Positions 1 to 8,251 of a DNA stretch of 64,000 bases are shown in pieces. Source of the DNA: Protea cynaroides (lineage: Eukaryota > Streptophyta > Magnoliopsida > Proteales > Proteaceae). A program made the position numbers and the translations under genes. The notes beneath the pieces are model-generated. The model did no database searches and was not told the DNA's origin. It saw only the letters and a list, made by a program, of their open reading frames with translations. Numbering within the stretch: the first letter of the stretch is position 1; every line of letters starts with the position of its first letter. The DNA lies in contig CM053267.1 of the NCBI GenBank assembly GCA_028583415.1, forward strand, positions 1,488,001 through 1,552,000. Reading direction: 5' to 3'.

Positions 1-1133
1 ACCTACGACGCGTGCACATGTCCGGATTTGGTGCGCCAGTTCTATTGTAATCTCCAGGTGGTGGGGAATTACAATGACGTTGAGCATGGTCAAGAGTTAC
101 GCATCACCAGTTACGTTAAAGGGGTGCACATTTCTTTTGATTATCGGCAACTGGCCGATCTGTTGGGCATTCCTTATGATGGCCCCATGGTGTACTGTGC
201 GCCTGGAGAGCCACAGTTTGTTTCTATGTAGATGAGGGCAGAGATCGACAATCAGCTGTTACGACCTGATCGCTGGCAGATGAGAGCATGTTACCTGCGT
301 CCAGCTCCATGGGTCTTCTGTAAGATTATCCAGCATAATCTGATCCCACAGAGTGGGCACTATGAGAGGGTTTCCCAGCTGACCCAGTTTTTGATATACA
401 GTATCTGTACCAGACAGCCGGTCTGCCTTCCCTACATCATCATGCGGACCATGATTAGTGCTACATTGTCTAGGCATAGGGGTAATCTACCCTATGGATG
501 CATGATTACAGTCCTACTGACCCGTCTAGGGGTTGACCTAGTAGATGAGATGATCCAGGAGAAGACCTTCTCGTCTCCTCTAGATTGGGAGGCTATCTGC
601 AAGATGGGTATGCGGGATGCCCAAGTCAGTGACGAGGAGAGGAACGAGATGGTGCACCCTCACACTCGCATCGAGATGGCTGACGCCGAGGCCGCTGCTG
701 CCGCTGCTAGAGCTCGTGTGGATCCTGTCGACGATGACGACCGTAAGTATATTGATGTCGACTCGGTTCCACCGCCTTCCCCTACACATGCGGCTGAAGT
801 TGGTACTTCTTCTGAGGCGGCTCCTGCACCTGTGGCTGGTCCTTCTCATGCGGCTGGTCCTTCACTCCCACCATCTGACATGATGGAGATGTTACAGGAG
901 ATCAGGGAGGCTCAGTGTAGATCTGATATGAGGATGGAGGAGTTGCTATACGCTCATCGTGTGAGAGTGGATGAGCTCATAGCGATCCAGCCGGCGACTG
1001 ATCGGAGGGAGCCGATCTTACAGCTAGTCTCCAGACGACCCAGACTCAAGTGGCCTGGTTGACTAGAGTCTTTGCTGAGGATTATGACAGAGATCGTGAG
1101 GCCCCGCCTCCTCCTTCACCTCCAGCTTCTTGA
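1..1133 (+). pseudogene. aORF of element A, N-terminus off-window
   Basis: Accessory ORF antisense to its element, homologous to the intact copy at 6617-7975. The window opens in the conserved core (TYDACTCPDL). A TAG at 229-231 replaces GAG after the QFVSM stretch. The frame then stays open to about 1009, where one base is missing after CGGAGGG, so the open frame ends wrongly at 1062 while the homologous end (PPPPSPPAS, TGA 1131-1133) lies in another frame. Only one unit of the C-terminal coiled-coil repeat (RMEELL..RVRVDEL) is present. No biochemical function is known to me; the core resembles the Pfam family called putative plant transposon protein (PF20167 as I recall it). Confidence 0.85.
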
Positions 1134-1394
1134 TTGTTCTTTATTTTCTTGTACTACAGAGTAACTGTCCGGGTTGTGGATTGTACTCTGCTTTAGTTGT
1201 GTATATACATTTTGTTTCTCTCTCTCATTGTATGTAACTTGTTTCCCCTTTAATAGATGCATTATTCTCTGTTTAAGTTTGATCTCAATCATCACTTGTG
1301 CTTACAGTGTGTTTATATTACTGTTTTTACTTTTATCCTATCTCAGTTCACAATTGTCTCGAATGTATGTTAGTTTAGCGGAAAAGGCCTGAGA
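1134..1394. other. aORF 3' region of element A
   Basis: Non-coding gap between the aORF stop and the primer site. It is T-rich and carries TGTA and TTTAATAG words of the kind used in plant 3' ends, so it probably holds the poly(A) region of the antisense transcript. The same block recurs after the aORF in B, E and F. No gene seen. Confidence 0.5.
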
Positions 1395-1407
1395 TGCTCT
1401 GATACCA
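1395..1407 (-). other. Primer-binding site of element A (tRNA-iMet)
   Basis: Reverse complement reads TGGTATCAGAGCA, complementary to the 3' end of plant initiator tRNA-Met, three bases from the LTR end. It marks the 5' side of the element and so fixes minus orientation. Confidence 0.93.
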
Positions 1408-1410
1408 AGT

Positions 1411-3711
1411 TGTCACACCCCAATTCCGCACTGCTCAGAATGGTGTGATGAACCGCTAGCAAACCAACGATTCAGCCAGGATCTCAAGGAGGCTATCCCC
1501 GCGTTATCTAAACTCCCACACATCCGTAATCATAATCAGAGTAAATACACAATAGCGGAAATCTTATAATAAAATAAACTGAGAATCTACTTTGATGTAT
1601 ATATTAAATAGCAAATTATTCTGTACAAACTGGGACATAAATAATTATCAAATAGATGTCTTTATTAAATTCAAATAAAGAAACCTAAGAAAATATCTAA
1701 TCGAATACAAATACACATGAGTTGCACTCGCAAGAGGAGTCATGTGTGTCTACTTCAGCTTCAGCTTCCATTGCCGCCATGTTCCCGTATGCTGGAGCAT
1801 TCATGTATTCTTCAACAGTATAACCTGCATCATCAACTAAAAATATTCGACGTCGAGGGGGTGAGCACATATCACGGCTCAGTGAGTAGACAAAACAATG
1901 CAACAATACATATGCATGCAATCAATTCATATCTTTGGTCTGGTTTATAGTTTACAATGCGCAATAGAAAGGTTGGGTGGTCAAAGGTTAACGTTTATTG
2001 ACCCCGCCTCTATACACAGGGTGTGGAAGTCCGCCCGAAGGTTAACGTTTATCGTCGTCCCCATCCACCCTAATCATGACATTATACAACAAAGGTTAAC
2101 GTTTATTGCTATATAATACTATACCAACACGTAAGCCCCTGTTAGCGAGGGCTTGCCAACTGGGCTCGCAACTAACCAATCTTAATGCCAAACAGTGTTT
2201 CCAAGGCCTCACCCCAGCATCCCTCAGAATGTGCATAGAGATAGAGCTAAGGCCCCCCGGTAGAGTCAGAGACTACAAGGACCGAGACCACCTCCCCTGA
2301 TACCCTACGACATAATAGTTCTGCTAAAGTAATGGCGATACGATGATGTTAATGCACAAAACTTGAGTTAGAGATAAAGCTAAAGTGCTGAGACCCGCCA
2401 AAGGTTAACGTTTATTGACGTCCTCATCACACCTCCCCTGATACTCGCTCGCATCAAGTACACCAACCACACACATACAATCACATGCCTATTCCTATCC
2501 TCATCATCATCATCATGTTATAAACCATAAAGTAAATATGCATGAACAAATAATAGAAATATTGGATGACATGTTGTATGCACATTACAAACATATTCGC
2601 ACAGAATCAAGCATGGCATTGGACTCAAGAAAAAGGAAAATAGTTTGTTATTAACCAATTAGTTTAGAGTTCTGTTTCCTCACCTTAGCTTGCTAATAGT
2701 TACTTTTCCAAGCTTTAGAATCACCTTTATAATGTTATTATAATGCTAGAAGACCTAACAAAGTCAGTAGAATTTAATTAGAATTAATTCTAAATTTAAA
2801 AACCATTCTGTTAACTGGGGGTCGGAGGTAGGGTCGGAGTCATGATCGACCCTGGGTGCGACCCTCCCCAAACTCTGAACTTCCCGAACACTGAGGGTCG
2901 ATGGTCAGGATCACCTAGGGTCGGATGGTCATCGACCCTCGGTGCGACCCTTGGTGCACTTTGGTCCAATTCCCTCTTTTAGTCCATTCTTCATGCTTGG
3001 GTTCCTATGGCTTGCTCCTACATTCCATTCTACATTCATTCCATGGTCTGAAACCATGTATAATCCACCTAGATAGCTTTCACGTAATCCCCCATGGTTT
3101 CCCATGAAAACCTAATCATGGGTTAATGGTTTGGGTTTCTCTGAGATCACACTCTCATCAATATCTAACCTAAGGTCTGTAGAAACTCATGGAATTAGTA
3201 TCCATACCTGAGAAGAATACTTCTTTTTTGCAACTCTTCTCTTTTGGCTAACTTCTCCTCCTTGCTTCTCTTCTTCCTCTTTTCCTTCTCTTCTCTTTCT
3301 CTCAATTCAATTAGGGTTGTGAAAGGAGTGAAAGAGGCTTAGGGACGTCCTTTAAATAGAGTAGGAACATCCTAAAATAAGTCCCTTTGAGATTAGAAAG
3401 GAATCCCACTCGAAAATTAGGAAATTTCCTAATTTCAGTTTCGACAGAAACTGAGGGTCGATGATCCCGTCGACCCTAGGATTCAAGATGTCCGACCCTC
3501 CCTTCAAATTTGAGGGTCTGAATTTCTGTTCTTGGGGGGTCCGACCCTGCTTAGCTGGGTATGCGACCCTCCCTTCAAATTAAGTGTTTTTGGGTCGACT
3601 TGATACCTGGGATCTCGATCTCCTTCACGCCCTTGGTCCATTTGACTCGACCATGATGGGTAAACCTGGTTCAAGGTGGTAAGACCAGGTTAGATTGACA
3701 CGGGTCATACA
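1411..3711 (-). repeat. 5' LTR of element A (2301 bp)
   Basis: Starts TGTCACACCCC and ends GGTCATACA on the + strand (TGTA..TGACA read in element sense, with TCTTACA mutated to TCATACA). The TATA-like box is TTTAAATA at 3351-3358, so U3 is about 353 bp and R-U5 about 1.9 kb. Clusters of GGGTCGA-type words lie upstream of the TATA (3455-3600) and in R-U5 (2815-2950). A leader splice donor CAG|GTATGG lies at 3207. Four copies of AAGGTTAACGTTTAT occur near 1984, 2039, 2090 and 2398. Confidence 0.93.
1697..1837 (-). other. Conserved LTR reading frame, copy in LTR-A
   Basis: Same frame as described at 54814-54948. Here it has an in-frame 6-bp insertion giving CVFVFD before the stop. The SCECNSC motif is intact. 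Confidence 0.5.
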
Positions 3712-4449
3712 TAGCGTCCATCTTCTTTACGAATAATATCGGTGCTCCCCATGGTGATATACTGGGTCGAATATAACCCTTGTCCAGCAGTTCCTGTAGT
3801 TGCACTTTCAGTTCTTTCAGTTCAGTAGGAGCCATTCTGTAAGGTGCTTTTGATACTGGTGCGGCTCCAGGTACAAGATCTATCACAAACTCTGTGGCTC
3901 GGTCGGGTGGTAATCCTGGTAGTTCTTCCGAAAATACGTCAGGGTAGTCCCGCACGACATCAATATCTTCCATTCGTGGTGCTTCCTTGGTTAAGTCGAC
4001 CACTGATACTAGATACCCAACTACCCCCTTCTCATGGCACTTCTTAGCCTTTAGTGCTGAAAGTATCAGCTTGTGTCTACGGGGAAGTTTGGTTCCCGTA
4101 AAACTAAATTCTGCTCCTTCTTTGTCTTTAAATGTTAACTTCTTTTCGGCGCATAATAGGTTTGCAGAATGCCGAGCTAACCAGTCCATTCCCAAGATGA
4201 CGTCAAAGTCTGCCATCTCAAGTTGTATCAAGGTTGCATCTAAGGTTTTCTCGACAATGAGAACTGGACATGGTCCATAACCCTTTTCTAATTTCACTTC
4301 TAACCCCATCGGTGACCGTACAAGTAATTTGTAGTCTAATGTTTTGATGGGTAAATTTATCTTCTTTTCGAATGACACAGATATAAAGGAATGAGTAGCT
4401 CCTGAATCAAAGAGTACTCTGGCGGGTACGCCATTTATCGATACGGTAC
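3712..4449 (-). pseudogene. pol of element B (protease and RT start)
   Basis: Begins just after the inferred gag/pol intron. The aspartic protease site is DSGATHSF; the flap-side region reads MADFDVILGMDWLARHSA. The RT N-terminus follows (PDVFSEELPGLPPDRATEFVIDL, then YRMAPTELKEL and ISPWGAPILFVKK), after which element A interrupts it. No stop or frameshift is seen in this piece (open on the minus strand from 4378 and upstream). It is a pseudogene because the YxDD region, RNase H and integrase are cut off. The sequence is close to the matching parts of D and E. Confidence 0.9.
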
Positions 4450-4519
4450 CTGTGATTTATTTTTCTTCGTCTACATGCTCATACAATGTAATTACAACTT
4501 TAAAAGGTTTCAGTCATAC
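4450..4519 (-). other. Candidate 70-nt gag/pol intron, element B
   Basis: In element sense: GTCACAG|GTATGACTG ... AAATCACAG|GTACCG. Removal joins gag codons DVVT-G in frame to the protease leader (VSINGVPARVLFDSG). The intron holds the Gag stop (GMTETF then stop). The ends share the word TCACAGGTA, so the exact cut is ambiguous by repeat. Splicing is inferred from conservation in B, C, D and F. Confidence 0.6.
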
Positions 4520-5728
4520 CTGTGACCACATCGGGTGATGCGGCCGCATCCTCAGATGTAACAGCATATACCCATCCCTGATGTAACTGTTTCTTGGGCT
4601 TAGGGCACTCCCTTGCCATATGTCCCGGTTGGTTGCAGTTATAACAGTTTGGGCTTTCAAAATTTAGATTTGGCTGAGGTTGAGCTACTGGGGTAGTCTT
4701 GGTTGGAGCAGTAAAATTCTGAGGGCGAAAAGGCTTATATGTCCTGTTATTGCCTCCGTTGTATGAATTTTCAGCTGGTCTTTTTATACCCCTGTTTTGT
4801 GTGAAATAACTCTTCTTCTGGCTCGATTCTATGACTCGAGCAATTTGGACAGCTTCATTGTATACCTTCTTTTCCAAGCCCAGACAAACCTACGGGTTTT
4901 GGTGTCTTCTTCTTGCATACTAAGTGGTGCAAAGAAAAATAGCTCTTCATAACGCTGTTCATATGCATCCACAGACATCTGTCCCTGATATAAACTCAAG
5001 AACTCCTTCTCCATAGAATCTCTAAAGCTTCGTGGAAAATACTTCTCAAAGAAAGCTTCCTTATATATAGCCCAAGTCAATAGGGCGTGCTTGGTCAATA
5101 AGTAAGCCCTAGCAGATTTCTACCAATGATGTGCGTCACCCTTTAGCATGAAGGTGGCACATAGTACTTTCTCTTCTTCGGTGATAGTCATCATAAGAAA
5201 ATTTCTCTCCATCTTGTCTATCCAGTGTGCTGGCCATAAAGGATCAGACGGTTTGCCATTAAACTCCTTGGGCTACATCTTCAAGAATCTCTCAACCAGT
5301 CGAGAGTGATCCAACTGATTTTGGGGGTATGCCCCAAACATAGGTAGTGGATACTGATAATTAACCTGAGCTGCTTCCGGACCTAGTACTAGAATCTGTG
5401 CAGCAGTTTGTTGAGGTGTTTGAGGTGCTGGGTGGTTACCCACCGGTGCTGCACTGGCTTGTCCCGTCTGCATGGGTGTAGTATGAGCAGCTTGGAACAT
5501 GATTCCCATTGCAACTTACATTTGAGTCTGTACGTGTTGCATTTGTTGCAGCTGTTGTGCTAAATTCATTACCACAGTTGCTAACTCCGGGGGTGGAGGT
5601 AGAAAGTTAGTCAGATTTGCCTGAACTGGGTTTTCTGGTACATTCATATTTTCCTGACTGGTCTCTTCCACAGGTGGTGGTGGTGGAACTGCATTTCGAC
5701 TCTGCCTGGTCACCCTTCGTCCAGACAT
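4520..5728 (-). pseudogene. gag of element B
   Basis: Starts MSGRRVTRQSR with a proline-rich stretch, then the capsid-type gag core (RLVERFLKM, EKYFPRSFRDSMEKEFLSLYQGQM) and a CCHC zinc knuckle (CYNCNQPGHMAREC). Lesions: CAA to TAA near 5516, AAG to TAG near 5273, TGG to TAG near 5128, and a deletion of about 40 bp near 4890 that removes TGLRGSVREHVLG and shifts frame. The start was chosen because the same ATG, about 24 nt after a conserved splice acceptor (5753), is shared by all copies. Not functional as it stands. Confidence 0.9.
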
Positions 5729-6616
5729 ATTTTTCTCTGATATTGGTGGTGCCTGAAAATCATTAAAAAAGTGAGAATGTCATTTATACTTCATATAGGC
5801 ACGCTAACCAATGTAAAATTTCAATTTCGACTCATTTTATAACAAATTTACTGTCTTTCCTATGCAGGGTCGATGGTGAGGGTCGATGGTATGTCCGACC
5901 CTTAGTATCAGACCCTGGGAATGACCTGTTCTTCCCGAGAGCTAAGGGTCGATGCCGAGGGTCGATGTGAGGGTCGATCCGAGGGTCGATGGTTCTGGTC
6001 GAATTGTCCGACCCTCAGACCAAAAATCAGATTTTTATAATCCAATTCTGGGTTCATTCTTTGTTATTTCCCTCCCGTTTAGACTCGTCTCTCCCCTCTG
6101 AGTTGCTACAGTGTCACTCCACTGTTTTTGGTCAGTTTGAGTCCGGTTTTTCGACGTCCACGTCATCCATACAGGTATGTTCTCCCATTTTCCCCTGTAT
6201 TTAGGTTTCCATTCCTTGGTTTTTACCCATTTACATTGTATTTTTCAAATTAAACTTTTTCCAATCGTAAAAATTTGATTTTTATTGGGGCTTTTGTTAT
6301 TGGTGTCTCGAGGAACGAAAGCCCTTAAGAATTTTCGAGTTTCATCGGTTGGTTATCGAGAAACTTGGATTTTTGCTCTTTTTGCCCTAATTTGTCGAAA
6401 TTTTTCGATTTCTTGAAATTCCTTCAAATTGGACTTCATTAGTTCCAAATTCCTACTATGTGAGTGTTGTAGGATATGTTGGAACCTACGTAAGTCCTCC
6501 TGCCCACGTGTACGGGTGAAAAGTAAGACTTTTGGCCAACTTACGTCGTTATAATGTCAAATTTCGGATTTTTATCCTATTAACTCATTGTCTGATTTTC
6601 TTTCTTTGCAGATACC
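5729..6616. promoter_or_regulatory. Divergent region between gag and aORF, element B
   Basis: Gag starts leftward and the aORF rightward from this 888-bp block. From 5871 to 6016 I count eight GGGTCG words on either strand, mostly as GAGGGTCGAT. About 20 bp after the last lies a TATA-like TATAAT at 6036-6041, about 140 bp before the aORF 5' UTR splice donor. This layout suggests the promoter of the aORF with upstream binding sites. The same kind of word clusters upstream of the LTR TATA box. Confidence 0.5.
6175..6611 (+). other. Candidate 5' UTR intron of aORF, element B (437 bp)
   Basis: Donor ATACAG|GTATGT and acceptor TTTCTTTCTTTGCAG|ATACC, ending five bases before the aORF ATG. Length and both ends are matched in C, D, E and F (398-442 bp). 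Splice signals on this strand imply that the aORF is made from its own antisense Pol II transcript. Confidence 0.6.
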
Positions 6617-7975
6617 ATGGCTCGTACCAAGGTACCCAGAGTTCGTGATCTGCTTCGCTTCCGTTCCAACGAAGCCGAGGCACAGTATGCCGACTATGCT
6701 CGTAAGAAAGTGGAGGGTGGTCATATGGTGAACTTGGCTGAGCTAGCCTTGTTCAACGTAGAGAGAGCATTCGATGATATGGGGTGGCTCCCTGTCATCA
6801 CTTACGATGCGTGCACATGTCCGGATTTGGTGTGCCAGTTCTATTGTAATCTCCAGGTGGTGGGGAATTACAATGATGTCGAGAGGGGTCAAGGGTTGTG
6901 CGTCACCCGCTACGTCAAAGGGGTGAATATCTCGTTTGACTATCGGCAACTGGCCGACCTACTCGGCACTCCTTATGATGGCCCTATGGTGTACTGTACG
7001 CCTGGAGAGCCCCAGTTTGTTTCCATGGAGAAGAGGGAAGAGATCGATAGTCAGCTGCAACGACCTGATCGCTGGCAAATGAGAGCTTGTTACCTGCGTC
7101 CAGCTCCACGGGTCTTCTACAAGATTATCCAGCATAATCTGATTCCGCAGAGTGGGCACTATTTGAGGGTTTCTCAACTGATCCAATTTCTAATATATAG
7201 TATCTGCACCAGACAGCCAGTCTGCCTTCTCTACATCATCATGCGGACCATGATTAGTGCTACATTGTCTGGTCATAGGGGTAATCTACCCTATAGACGT
7301 ATGATTACTGTTCTACTGATCCGCCTGGGGGTTGACTTAGGGGATGAGAAGATTCAGGAGAAGACCTTTTCGTCGCCTCTAGATTGGGAGGCTATCTGCA
7401 AGATGGGACTACGGGATGCCCAAGTCAGTGACGAAGAGAGGAACGAGATGGTACGCCCTCACACCCGCATTGAGATGGCTGACGTTGAGGCCGCTGCTAC
7501 CGCTGCTAGAGCTCATGTGGATCCTGTCGATGATGACGATCGTATGTATATGGATGTCGACTCGATACCACCGCCTTCACCTACGCATGCGGCTAGAGTT
7601 GGTAATTCTTCTGCGGTGGATCCTGTACCTGAGACTGGTCCTTCTCATGCGGCCGGTCCTTCACGCCCACCTCCTGATATGATGGAGATGTTGCATGAGA
7701 TCAGAGAGGCTCAGCGCAGATCTGGTATGAGAATGGAGGAGTTACTGGACGCTCAGCGAGTGAGAGTGGATGAGCTGTTAACCGCCCAGCACATATCAGA
7801 CACATGGATGAGAGAGCCCATAGAGGCTCATCGTGCTACTGATCGGAGGGTAGTCGATCTCACAGCCAGTCTACAGATGACTCAGACTCAGATAGCCTGG
7901 TTGACTAGAGTCTATGCTGAGGACTACGACAGAGACCGTGAGGCACCGCCTCCTCCTTCACCTCCAGCTTCTTGA
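6617..7975 (+). CDS. Intact antisense accessory ORF (aORF) of element B, 452 aa
   Basis: The only intact long gene in the window. It starts ACCATGG, right after the intron acceptor. Residues 1-40 are basic (MARTKVPRVRD, RKKVEGG). Residues about 45-290 form the conserved core: FNVERAFDDMGWLPV, FYCNLQVVG, YVKGVNISFDYRQLADLLG, KIIQHNLIPQSGHY, ICTRQPVCLLY and NLPYRRM. An acidic DDDDR stretch sits near 304, a Pro/Ala-rich linker follows, and a predicted coiled coil spans about 355-435 (EMLHEIREAQ, two repeat units), ending PPPPSPPAS. The core matches the plant family annotated as putative plant transposon protein; no catalytic motif is visible. It lies antisense inside the inferred gag leader intron. 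Function unknown; a DNA-binding or silencing-related role is speculation. There is no signal peptide or membrane segment. Confidence 0.85.
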   Translation: MARTKVPRVRDLLRFRSNEAEAQYADYARKKVEGGHMVNLAELALFNVERAFDDMGWLPVITYDACTCPDLVCQFYCNLQVVGNYNDVERGQGLCVTRYVKGVNISFDYRQLADLLGTPYDGPMVYCTPGEPQFVSMEKREEIDSQLQRPDRWQMRACYLRPAPRVFYKIIQHNLIPQSGHYLRVSQLIQFLIYSICTRQPVCLLYIIMRTMISATLSGHRGNLPYRRMITVLLIRLGVDLGDEKIQEKTFSSPLDWEAICKMGLRDAQVSDEERNEMVRPHTRIEMADVEAAATAARAHVDPVDDDDRMYMDVDSIPPPSPTHAARVGNSSAVDPVPETGPSHAAGPSRPPPDMMEMLHEIREAQRRSGMRMEELLDAQRVRVDELLTAQHISDTWMREPIEAHRATDRRVVDLTASLQMTQTQIAWLTRVYAEDYDRDREAPPPPSPPAS

Positions 7976-8235
7976 TTGTACTTTATTTTCCTTGTACTAC
8001 AGAGTAACTGTCTGGGTTGTGGACTGTACTCTGCTTAAGTTATGTATATACATTTTGTTTCTCACTCATTGTATGTAACTTGTTTCCCCTTTAATAGATG
8101 CATTATTCTCTTTTTAAATTTGGTCTCAACCATCACTTGTGCTTATAATATGTTAATATTACTATTTTTACTTTTATCCTATCTCAGTTCACATTTATCT
8201 TGAATGTATGTTAGTTCAACGGACAAGGCCTGAGA
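7976..8235. other. aORF 3' region of element B
   Basis: T-rich non-coding block between the aORF stop and the PBS, with TGTATATACATTTTG, TTGTATGTAACTTG and TTTAATAGATG words that look like plant polyadenylation signals for the antisense transcript. No ORF of note. Confidence 0.45.
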
Positions 8236-8248
8236 TGCTCTGATACCA
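8236..8248 (-). other. Primer-binding site of element B (tRNA-iMet)
   Basis: Reverse complement TGGTATCAGAGCA, three bases inside the LTR edge. Confidence 0.93.
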
Positions 8249-8251
8249 AGT

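Larger units (their letters stand above)
1..3711 (-). mobile_element. Element A: Ty3/gypsy (Tekay-like) retrotransposon, 5' part only
   Basis: Minus-strand element cut by the left window edge. Seen from its 5' end (right): LTR, tRNA-iMet primer site, antisense accessory ORF. Its gag-pol and 3' LTR must lie left of the window. The right end is inside the RT of element B: B's protein frame reads up to FVKKMDA and then runs into the LTR terminus. The five bases beside the end (TAGCG, 3712-3716) should be the target-site duplication, but the partner copy is off-window. Orientation is the same as B. Confidence 0.9.

Noticed and set aside
4450..4519. Programmed frameshift or readthrough as the gag/pol switch
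   Set aside because: Pol phase relative to gag differs between copies (spacers of 69, 70, 71 and 82 nt) while GT-AG ends and the spliced junction are constant, so splicing explains the data better; bypass over the TCACAGGTA repeat is not fully excluded.
5871..6016. Regularly repeated GAGGGTCGAT words resembling a small CRISPR array
   Set aside because: Repeats are 8-10 bp, occur on both strands with irregular spacing, and lie in a plant retrotransposon; no cas genes.
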